A stretch of DNA of 64,000 nucleotides from Phormidesmis sp963710175 (GTDB lineage: Bacteria > Cyanobacteriota > Cyanobacteriia > Phormidesmidales > Phormidesmidaceae). The notes under the pieces are model-generated. The model was not told the origin of the DNA. It did not search any database and was given only the letters and a program-made list of their open reading frames with translations. Made by a program: the position numbers and the translations under genes. The DNA lies in contig CAVPZC010000001.1 in assembly GCA_963710175.1 (NCBI GenBank), forward strand, positions 124,001 to 188,000, read 5' to 3'. Position 1 is the first letter of the stretch; each line of letters opens with the position of its first letter. Shown here one piece after another: positions 9,196 through 15,425 of the stretch.

Positions 9196-9370
9196 ATGGC
9201 ATCATGACCACAACCTCCTCGCTGGTCGTTTCAGCGTCGGGGCTAGCGTACGGTCTTGGCTGCAATCCAATTCCGTGCGCGACTCAATTTTTCGAGGCGG
9301 TTTAGCCGTTACCCCACACCCTTACGTGTTTTTACTGGGCAACAGCATTAAGCAAGCGTAGCAGCCCCCT
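9196..9370 (-). promoter_or_regulatory. Possible structured 5' leader RNA
   Basis: On the minus strand this non-coding stretch contains several successive hairpins: GUUGCCC with GGGUAAC (about 9338 and 9310), GCGCACGG with CCGUACGC enclosing UUGG/CCAA (about 9281 to 9247), CGCUG/CAGCG and GACCA/UGGUC (about 9237 to 9208). They end directly in the candidate terminator. I could not match it to a riboswitch class I know. It may instead be an independent small RNA, or be transcribed from the plus strand toward marR. Confidence 0.35.
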
Positions 9371-9541
9371 TTTTGCAGTGTCAATTAGGTTATTGGCAAA
9401 TCACACGAAATCATCATATGGCGAGAGGCTCTTTGTCCAGCGCTTGAATGAGCGATCGCACGATCATCATCATCCTTCGACAGCACGGACAATGGCAAAG
9501 GAAAACAGGCGCGTCTCAACGCACTCCAGATTTCATTAGCA

Positions 9542-9576
9542 GTTCTAGTGCCATAGAATAGTCGTTGCACTAGAAC
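9542..9576. promoter_or_regulatory. Perfect 10-bp inverted repeat, probable MarR operator
   Basis: GTTCTAGTGC (9542-9551) and its exact complement GCACTAGAAC (9567-9576) flank a 15-bp spacer, ending 27 bp before the marR start. MarR proteins bind palindromes over their own promoters, so autoregulation is the natural reading. A short CAACCC/GGGTTG hairpin follows at about 9575-9589. Confidence 0.55.
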
Positions 9577-9603
9577 AACCCAAGGGGTTGACCTCGCTTA
9601 TAG

Positions 9604-10080
9604 ATGCCTAATTCCTCCTCAAACGCTAAAAACGCTAAGTTTCTTCAGCAGTGGCGCTACGCCCTAGCACCCTACAACTTAGGCTACAAGGCCAAACTAG
9701 TGTCTCAGCTGATGTATCGGGACTTTCTGGAACGGTTGGCTCCCTATGGTCTTACTCCCTTTCACTACCTCGTCTTGTGCTGCTTATGGGAAGAAGACGG
9801 CCTTTCGACCTCGGGCATCGCAGATAAACTCAAGCAGCTAGGCGCAACGCTGACCGGAGTAGTTGATCGGATGGAAGCCCGCAGCCTAGTCTACCGAGAG
9901 CGAGATTCTGAAGATCGACGTGTTGTCCGCATTTGGTTAACCGACGAGGGAAAAGCGCTAATGCACGTCCTTCCCTCAGTTGGTGCAGAAACCATCAAAA
10001 GCGCAACTGATGGCATTCCGGCAGCAGACCAAGATGTTCTGCTGAAGCTTCTTGACCGAGTAGTTTACAACCTTCTCTAA
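9604..10080 (+). CDS. MarR-family transcriptional regulator
   Basis: A 158-residue winged-helix dimer-type repressor. The core runs from the LTPFHYLVLCCLWEEDGLSTSGIADKL region (helix-turn-helix, about residues 55-85) through the wing signature VYRERDSEDRRVVRIWLTDEGKAL (about 100-122), which is diagnostic of MarR. MarR proteins sense small aromatic compounds or oxidation; no ligand can be named here. The following gene on the same strand, a small membrane protein, is the likely target. An inverted repeat sits just upstream of each of the two genes. Confidence 0.9.
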   Translation: MPNSSSNAKNAKFLQQWRYALAPYNLGYKAKLVSQLMYRDFLERLAPYGLTPFHYLVLCCLWEEDGLSTSGIADKLKQLGATLTGVVDRMEARSLVYRERDSEDRRVVRIWLTDEGKALMHVLPSVGAETIKSATDGIPAADQDVLLKLLDRVVYNLL

Positions 10081-10104
10081 GTTTTACCAACTCCTAGATG
10101 TAAT

Positions 10105-10120
10105 ATTGCATTTTTGCAAT
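10105..10120. promoter_or_regulatory. Short palindrome upstream of membrane protein gene
   Basis: ATTGCA and TGCAAT separated by four T lie in an AT-rich stretch between marR and the gene at 10231. It could be a second regulator site or a weak marR terminator; it does not share the sequence of the 9542-9576 repeat. Confidence 0.35.
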
Positions 10121-10230
10121 TTATTTAATACATTAATAGTCAATACGCTAAGTAAAATTATAAGGAGAGCACCTCTTGGTGGTCTGCCCTTTGGACTGGT
10201 GTTAATTAGCATTAAGGAGTCAAGAAAACA

Positions 10231-10764
10231 ATGGCAAAGCTTAGTATTGAACAAAAAAAATGGCTAGTATCTGCCCATATCGGATTTGCCGCGTTATGGA
10301 CAGGAGCCGTATTGAGCATGTTTCTTCTCTCGTTGAGGAACACAGGTTCAGCGAGTGGAGAGGCACTGTTCACGCTCAACTCGGCCATTACTCTGCTGGA
10401 TGACTGGATTGTAATTCCCGCAGCGATTGGCTCAGTCATCACTGCGACCTTTCTGTGCTGGGGGACGAACTATGGATTTATCAAGTTTTACTGGGTCATT
10501 GCAAAATGGGCGCTGACCACTTCTCTGGTCATTTTTGGAACTTTCTGGCTGTTCCCGTGGGGAAATGTCGCCGCTGAGCTATCGGGGCAATCAGGGTTGC
10601 AGGCTTTAGAAAACCCTATTTATGGATTTGACGCGAAGGGGGTGTTGCTCGGAACGCTTATTCAGGTTCTTTTTCTTGCCGTCATTATTGTGATTTCGGT
10701 CTTAAAGCCTTGGGGTAAGCGGCCTAAGCAAGAGCAATCAAAGTCAAGTTCTGTGGGGAGCTAA
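10231..10764 (+). CDS. Four-helix membrane protein, DUF2269-like
   Basis: This 177-residue protein has four hydrophobic segments (about residues 14-33, 56-76, 83-107 and 136-160). The first has the pattern AHIGFAALWTGAVLSMF, and there is a strongly conserved-looking WVIAKWALTTSLVIFGTFWLFPW block. It resembles the DUF2269 group of predicted integral membrane proteins, but I am not certain. A strong Shine-Dalgarno (AAGGAG) precedes the ATG. It follows the MarR gene by 150 bp and is probably controlled by it, which would suggest a role in export or tolerance of a small compound; that is inference. Confidence 0.65.
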   Translation: MAKLSIEQKKWLVSAHIGFAALWTGAVLSMFLLSLRNTGSASGEALFTLNSAITLLDDWIVIPAAIGSVITATFLCWGTNYGFIKFYWVIAKWALTTSLVIFGTFWLFPWGNVAAELSGQSGLQALENPIYGFDAKGVLLGTLIQVLFLAVIIVISVLKPWGKRPKQEQSKSSSVGS

Positions 10765-10808
10765 AATCTCAATCTCTTAGACCATCAGGGCAAACGTATA
10801 CTCCGCCG

Positions 10809-10852
10809 TTTTTCTCAATAGCAGGGTTCAGAAATGGCCTTATTGAGAAAAC
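10809..10852. terminator. Hairpin downstream of the MarR-linked membrane protein
   Basis: TTTTCTCAATA (10810-10820) pairs perfectly with TATTGAGAAAA (10841-10851). It lies 45 bp after the stop of the gene at 10231-10764. The arm-terminal A and T runs would make it work as a bidirectional terminator, but the loop is 20 nt. Confidence 0.45.
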
Positions 10853-11050
10853 AAGCGTCAGTTTGCAAGCAACTAAACGTAGAAACCGCACTCTGTCGTT
10901 ATGAAATGAGTATATGTTTGCTCTGCTTAGACCTTGCCCTGCTCAAATCATAGACGTGGCGCAGCCGGAAATAGAGAAGCGGACATAGCCACGAGACCAA
11001 AGCCGATAAGACTTAGTAGTAGAGCTAGAATTTACTGTGAGATCTAGGTG

Positions 11051-11143
11051 ATGCACTACAGCAAAAAGCTTGGGTCTTTAGAGATCTCTAATCTACTCGT
11101 TGCGTTAGGCTGTGATCGCCATAGCAAGGACGGTGACCAATGA
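11051..11143 (+). pseudogene. Possible truncated HicA-like remnant
   Basis: A 30-codon open frame (begins MHYSKKLGSLEISNLL, ends HSKDGDQ) whose stop overlaps the ATG of the HicB-like frame as ATGA. HicA proteins begin with a similar helix and reach a G-[SD]-H catalytic motif at the point where this frame stops. Its position immediately before a HicB-like gene fits a decayed hicA. The similarity is weak and the length too short to be sure; chance is possible. Confidence 0.3.
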
Positions 11144-11371
11144 AAAAACACAATTGAGCACAAAGGTTACCTAGGCGAAATAGAAGTAGATTTTGAAGAC
11201 GGCTGCATCTATACTTCTATCGCTAATGCCGAGGGTCTATACCTGACTGCCGAGGGGACGACTCCATCTGAGCTTGAGGCTATATTTAAGTCTATTGTTG
11301 ATGACTATTTAGCTGACGCACAGACTAATGGATGGGCTGACATTGAGCCCAAGGTCATGGCTACTCCCTGA
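11140..11371 (+). pseudogene. HicB-like antitoxin with a frameshift at the sixth-A run
   Basis: From base 11153 a frame of 72 codons reads IEHKGYLGEIEVDFEDG, then TTPSELEAIFKSIVDDYLAD. This is the HicB family pattern (KGYxGxVExD... SxEELExxFxxSVDDYL). No start codon is available in that frame before an upstream stop. The ATG at 11140 is one base out: ATG followed by six A. With five A the protein would begin MKNTIEHKGY, exactly as family members do. So a one-base insertion in an A run has inactivated the gene, or the run is a sequencing error or a slippage site. Confidence 0.6.
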
Positions 11372-11397
11372 AAATTAAATCCCCGAACCGCAAGATT

Positions 11398-11808
11398 ATG
11401 ACGGTCATCTTCGAGCTGCTGTTACCACGTAGACCCGTTTCATATCAGTCAAAAGATAGTAAAAATAGGCGAGCTTGGAAAGATTATGTATACGGCAGAG
11501 CTTTTTCGGTCTGGAAACAAAGCCCGGTTGCGACTGGTGCGCTCAAGTTTACAGTTGTCTACCTTTGCCAAAGCGATCCGTGTGACATCAATAATATAAT
11601 TAAGCCAATACAGGATGCACTGAATTCATTAGTCTATGCTAATGATGGTCTCATTTGGGATGTTACAGGTCACATGCGGTTTCTCTCTGACCAAATCGAT
11701 ATTGTAGGGTTACCGTCGCAGCTAGCCGAGGCATTTATCCAAGAGACGGAGTGTGTCTACATCCGGGTCACCAGGTCACATAAACTCAACACGGAGGTGA
11801 GATTATGA
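11398..11808 (+). CDS. RusA-like endonuclease-fold protein
   Basis: A 136-residue protein whose middle matches the RusA Holliday-junction resolvase signature: D63-I-N65-N-I-I-K69-P-I-Q-D73-A-L-N, followed by ANDG with D83. RusA uses aspartates in these places to bind magnesium at branched DNA. One usual acidic position is asparagine here (IN for DN and ND for DD), so activity is uncertain. It overlaps the next gene by four bases (ATGA), so the two are translated as a unit. The region lacks HIP1 palindromes and looks more AT-rich than its surroundings, suggesting transfer. Confidence 0.65.
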   Translation: MTVIFELLLPRRPVSYQSKDSKNRRAWKDYVYGRAFSVWKQSPVATGALKFTVVYLCQSDPCDINNIIKPIQDALNSLVYANDGLIWDVTGHMRFLSDQIDIVGLPSQLAEAFIQETECVYIRVTRSHKLNTEVRL

Positions 11809-12461
11809 GTGGGTCTACGCAAGAGAAGTTAGCCGTTCAATCGACCGCTAATGAGTTGAAAGAGAAAGGATACTCTGTTGTCGTTGAACCTGATCCTTCT
11901 ATCATTCCGTTTGACTTGAATCGATACCGCCCTGATATCTTGGCGACCCGTGGCGATGAGAACCTCATTATCGATATAAAACTAAGAGGGTCTCACCGTT
12001 CAATCGAGCGTTACAAAGAGATTGCAGATATTGTTGGAAGCCACGAAAACTGGCGCTTTATGCTTTCAACGATTGATGACATAGAGCCGATAGAGCGTAC
12101 TCTCTCTGAAGGTCAAGCCGATCCTCAGACTCTTAAAAAAATGCTTGACAGGCTAGAAACTCTCCTTTCCGGAGAGAATTATGACCTGGCTTTACCTTAC
12201 CTCTGGTCAGTGTATATCTCGGCGATGCGCCTTGCCGGAGAGAAGGCGGGCGTTCCGATAGACGCCACATCTGATCGAAGTGTTCTTAACTATATGTACT
12301 CACTTGGCGAAATTTCTAACGATGAGTACGAATTGGCTCAGAATTTCTTAGAGAACCGAAACAGGGCTGTTCATAGCCTCGCACTAAGCATCTCAAGAGA
12401 AGCAACATTCAAGATGTATAACCATACGAAGCACAAGCTTCTTGAGTGGAGCCTTATCTAG
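11805..12461 (+). CDS. PD-(D/E)XK nuclease-like protein with HEPN-like C-terminus
   Basis: Unnamed 218-residue protein. Residues 10-90 read as a restriction-endonuclease fold: RYRPDILATRG (D44), then ENLIIDIKLRG with D57-I-K59, the core PD...DxK motif, followed by a helix. A charged linker (about 95-125) leads to an all-helical part containing ENRNRAVHSLALS, an R-x4-H motif (R185, H190) as seen in HEPN RNases. Such two-domain nucleases occur in defence or conflict systems. It is translationally coupled to the RusA-like gene. No methylase is nearby, so it is not a classical restriction-modification system. Function is unproven. Confidence 0.65.
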   Translation: MSGSTQEKLAVQSTANELKEKGYSVVVEPDPSIIPFDLNRYRPDILATRGDENLIIDIKLRGSHRSIERYKEIADIVGSHENWRFMLSTIDDIEPIERTLSEGQADPQTLKKMLDRLETLLSGENYDLALPYLWSVYISAMRLAGEKAGVPIDATSDRSVLNYMYSLGEISNDEYELAQNFLENRNRAVHSLALSISREATFKMYNHTKHKLLEWSLI

Positions 12462-12779
12462 TAGCCGAGCTACCGCGCCTAGACCAACAGTCTGACCCGC
12501 TCATTACTGTCGCCCCTCATACGCATATCACAGGTCAAGACCGGCAGTGACAGAGCTACGTCGAGTAGGCAACTCGTTGATAGCTGTGATCGCTCACCAG
12601 GCTCCATACCTCAGGGTTTAGAATATTAAAAGCCTTTAGATTTTCCTTGTACAAAGTCTTACTGGCCTTAAGCGGGTATGCATTGGAAGGCAGGTTCGCT
12701 CAATGTTAGGAGTTAACGGCTATGCAGAGCGCTTGGCATCAGCTTGTGACTGAAGTACCTGATGCGATCGCCCCTCCAC
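12462..12779. other. Intergenic gap after the accessory island
   Basis: This 318-bp region between the island and the convergent SpoIID-like gene holds no gene I can support. It has a small inverted repeat, CGAGT/ACTCG near 12552-12567, echoing the core of the repeat family at 14.1 kb, and one HIP1 palindrome at about 12763, where the resident sequence character returns. Confidence 0.4.
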
Positions 12780-13964
12780 CTACTCTGCGTCCGTCTCCAA
12801 TCGTCCCAGGGCAGTCCCAGGATAGTAGTGACCCAAAATCTCCATATAGCTATAGCCCTGGTTAGCCATGTCCTTCGCTCCGTGCTGGCTCATACCGCTG
12901 CCGCTGTGGGCATCGTCGACAATTGCTTGAGAGGCCGCGTACAGCGATTCGACAATGCCGCCCTCATGACTGATAAATTCACCAGCGGTCTCTTGGACAG
13001 CCGCCTGAGTCGTGTTGGCTTCGCGGGCAATGCCTTTGTAGGCCTGAAAGCGTGGGGTATTGTCCAGGTCGAAGTAGGCTTCGCTGGCCGGGCGAATATT
13101 GTGCGTCAGGGCGTAAGAGCGGGCCGCTACTGCTTGGGCCTTGAGCGCTTCGAGTGACCAGCTCGCCGACATTTCACTGCCGACAACGCTGTAGAGATAG
13201 TCGCCCAAAAGCACATAGTTCACAGCGATCAGGCCGCGATCGCGCAGCGCCACCAGCACCCGCCCCCGATACCAGGTGTCGCCAATCGCCACATAGCCGC
13301 CATTTTCGGGATAGACCCAAAAAGCCGTAGGCATCGCCGCGCCATCGACAACAATGCCGTTGCTAATTTCAGCTAAAGAGGCAGACCCGGCAGATAGGGA
13401 CTTGAGAACGTTGCCATCTAAGTCGGTAACAACGCCGCTGTCTGAGGTGGCAAACGCGATCGCATCTACATCTTTAGCAACTGCTACCCGCATTTCTAGC
13501 ACGCTATCGATCGTCGTCCCCGAAAATTGCGGGGGGGCTACTTTCGGAGCCGGGGGCGCAGCGGCTGTTACCTGTTCTGATTGACTTGGGGCTGTAGCAG
13601 CGATCGCCTCGGGCCGGGCTGCTGTCTGAGAGGCGGTAGAGGCTGCTCTAGATATTTGAGCGAGCGCTTCTACTTTGCGATAAAAAATTTGGTTGGTTAA
13701 GAACAGGTCTCGGGTATCGAGGAAAGTTTCAGCAGCCGGATCTCCTGGGTAGCTGAGGGGGGAAGTGGCGATCGCTCGCTTAGGTAGCAAGGTAGCCTGC
13801 AAGGTCGTCGGAGCTATCTGCGTGAGGCCAACGCCTGCACCTGTTGCTACGATGCCTAAAACAGCCGCTGCTTTATGAATAGGGACAGTCGCTGCCCACG
13901 CTTTCAAATTCTGCGGACTAAACTGCTTGCTGGAGGTCCATTTGAGAAAGGGCTGCTTAAGCAT
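12780..13964 (-). CDS. SpoIID/LytB domain protein
   Basis: SpoIID-type proteins are exported murein-modifying enzymes (lytic transglycosylase-like in sporulating bacteria); cyanobacteria carry homologues of unknown target. This 394-residue protein has a membrane anchor near residues 32-52, a low-complexity Ala/Pro/Gln linker (about 105-145), and the SpoIID domain from about residue 195 to 390. Typical motifs are present: SLEALKAQAVAARSYAL, and near the end GSGMSQHGAKDMANQGYSYMEILGHYYPGT-type text, including the SQHGA signature. Complete by length; stands alone, divergent from the SDR gene. Confidence 0.88.
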   Translation of the reverse strand: MLKQPFLKWTSSKQFSPQNLKAWAATVPIHKAAAVLGIVATGAGVGLTQIAPTTLQATLLPKRAIATSPLSYPGDPAAETFLDTRDLFLTNQIFYRKVEALAQISRAASTASQTAARPEAIAATAPSQSEQVTAAAPPAPKVAPPQFSGTTIDSVLEMRVAVAKDVDAIAFATSDSGVVTDLDGNVLKSLSAGSASLAEISNGIVVDGAAMPTAFWVYPENGGYVAIGDTWYRGRVLVALRDRGLIAVNYVLLGDYLYSVVGSEMSASWSLEALKAQAVAARSYALTHNIRPASEAYFDLDNTPRFQAYKGIAREANTTQAAVQETAGEFISHEGGIVESLYAASQAIVDDAHSGSGMSQHGAKDMANQGYSYMEILGHYYPGTALGRLETDAE

Positions 13965-14144
13965 AAAAAGTGCTGGAGCGAGGGCGGTAGATTCGTGCCT
14001 GAATAGACGGATGCTTACAAAAGGCAGCGGGCGGCTGTCTGGTCAGCTGAGCCGACCAAGCCAAGCCGATCTTAACGAGCAAACCGCTGTGCGCGTATTT
14101 GCTTAGCCATTCTTTCAACAAGCTTTAAACAAAATCCTGACAGT

Positions 14145-14249
14145 TACAGCAAAGTAAGGATGCATTCTTACTTTGCGAGTCGAGTTGCCTACTGTCAGAT
14201 AAGGGTTTTAGCCGATCAAAGTGTCCTAAGCAACTCGACAGGAGCTATA
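14145..14249. repeat. Structured intergenic repeat, family A copy 1
   Basis: About 105 bp bounded by TACAGC and GCTATA. It holds a perfect 10-bp hairpin (GCAAAGTAAG with CTTACTTTGC) and then a long-range 10-bp stem (GTCGAGTTGC with GCAACTCGAC) enclosing about 40 bp. Copies 2 and 3 are at 50138 and 53280. It lies between two divergent genes. Confidence 0.85.
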
Positions 14250-14343
14250 CGAAAGAGCCTGGGCGCTATCTGCCCTTGAAGATCCTAAGCGGATTAGCGT
14301 TAAATTAACGAAGGCCACTCTCAAATGATGTACGGATAATAGA

Positions 14344-15192
14344 ATGACTGCCCCGCAGGATACCCCTCCTATCAAGAAAAATGCGCAGGTGCTCGTAGCG
14401 GGGGCTACAGGCGGCGTCGGCCAGCTGGTAGTAGCCAATCTGCTGACGGCAGGCTACCCGGTGCGGGTGCTGACTCGCAGCGCTGACAAGGCCCAGACTA
14501 TGTTTGCCGGTAACGTAGCGATCGCAGTGGGTGATATTCGTCAGCCCGCCACCTTGAGCGCGGCAACTGAAGGCATTACCTATCTGATTTGTGCGACTGG
14601 CACTACCGCTCTTCCCTCAAGCCGATGGGATTTTCAGCTAGATATGGAGAGCAATCCGCTGGAGCAGGCGGCTAACTGGGCCAAGATTTACCTGGACGCA
14701 GATTTTCGCAATACCCATGCTCGCAATTCGCCCGAAGCGGTAGACGCTATTGGCGTGAGCCATCTGGTGGAGGCTGCGCCTACCGATTTGCAGCGGTTTG
14801 TCTTTGTTTCTTCTTGTGGGGTGGCTCGCCGCGATCAGTTTCCCTACACGCTGCTCAATGCTTTCGGCGTTCTGGATGCCAAACTGAAGGGCGAAACGGC
14901 GATCTTGCGCTCGGGGTTGCCCTATACGATTATTCGGCCCGGCCAGCTCATTGATGGGCCCTACACTTCACGAGACTTCAACACGCTGGTGCAGGCCAGT
15001 ACCAAGGGCAAGCTCGGTGTAGAGATGGCAACGGGCGATACGCTCAACGGCCAGACCAGCCGAATTGATGTGGCCGCGGCCTGCGTTGCCTGTTTGGAGA
15101 GTGCGGCAGCAGAAAACAAGGCGTTTGAAATGATCAGTAAGGGCGATCGCCCGGTCGAAATTGACTGGGCGGGCCTATTTGCGACGGCCTAA
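14344..15192 (+). CDS. NAD(P)-binding SDR / NmrA-like protein
   Basis: An atypical short-chain dehydrogenase of 282 residues. The Rossmann motif VLVAGATGGVGQLVVANLL is near the N-terminus, RVLTRSADKA follows as the adenine-ribose-binding strand, and RFVFVSSCGV and YTIIRPGQL match the strands around the usual active site. The catalytic YxxxK is not clear, as is common for NmrA-like members acting as redox sensors or assembly factors. Homologues are widespread in cyanobacteria and plastids. Substrate unknown. Confidence 0.85.
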   Translation: MTAPQDTPPIKKNAQVLVAGATGGVGQLVVANLLTAGYPVRVLTRSADKAQTMFAGNVAIAVGDIRQPATLSAATEGITYLICATGTTALPSSRWDFQLDMESNPLEQAANWAKIYLDADFRNTHARNSPEAVDAIGVSHLVEAAPTDLQRFVFVSSCGVARRDQFPYTLLNAFGVLDAKLKGETAILRSGLPYTIIRPGQLIDGPYTSRDFNTLVQASTKGKLGVEMATGDTLNGQTSRIDVAAACVACLESAAAENKAFEMISKGDRPVEIDWAGLFATA

Positions 15193-15210
15193 ACTCTGAC
15201 GAGGCGCACG

Positions 15211-15291
15211 TCACACCAAAAAATTCACGCCTACCCACAGCAGCAGCAGCGAGCCAAAAACGCCAATCCAAAGCTTAAATCGGATGTCCAT
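15211..15291 (-). CDS. Possible 26-residue single-span membrane protein
   Basis: An ATG-started frame of 26 codons reads MDIRFKLWIGVFGSLLLL and continues WVGVNFLV to a stop: a short charged N-terminus and one full membrane helix. This is the shape of the tiny subunits of photosystem, cytochrome b6f and NDH complexes, though it matches none I know. No clear ribosome site is visible upstream. It lies in the gap between the convergent SDR and ABC genes. Confidence 0.4.
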   Translation of the reverse strand: MDIRFKLWIGVFGSLLLLWVGVNFLV

Positions 15292-15425
15292 TGCAAGTTT
15301 GTAGTGATAATGTTGCCTTTCCAATCCTAGCTACAAACTCATGCATTTAGACATTAAAAGCGGCCAAATCGTCTATCCGACCTAACTTTTCACATTTGTT
15401 AGTCAGATCTCGATACATCCGCCGC

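Noticed and set aside
9181..9400. tmRNA, SRP RNA or B12 riboswitch in the marR-upstream gap
   Set aside because: None of the characteristic sequence blocks of these RNAs is present; only generic hairpins are seen.
12723..12863. Frame of 46 codons starting ATG after AGGAG, plus strand
   Set aside because: It has a good ribosome site but mostly runs antisense over the 3' end of the SpoIID-like gene, and the peptide is Pro/Ser-rich with no recognisable fold.
12780..13157. Plus-strand open frames opposite the SpoIID-like gene
   Set aside because: They are antisense shadows of a well-supported coding region.
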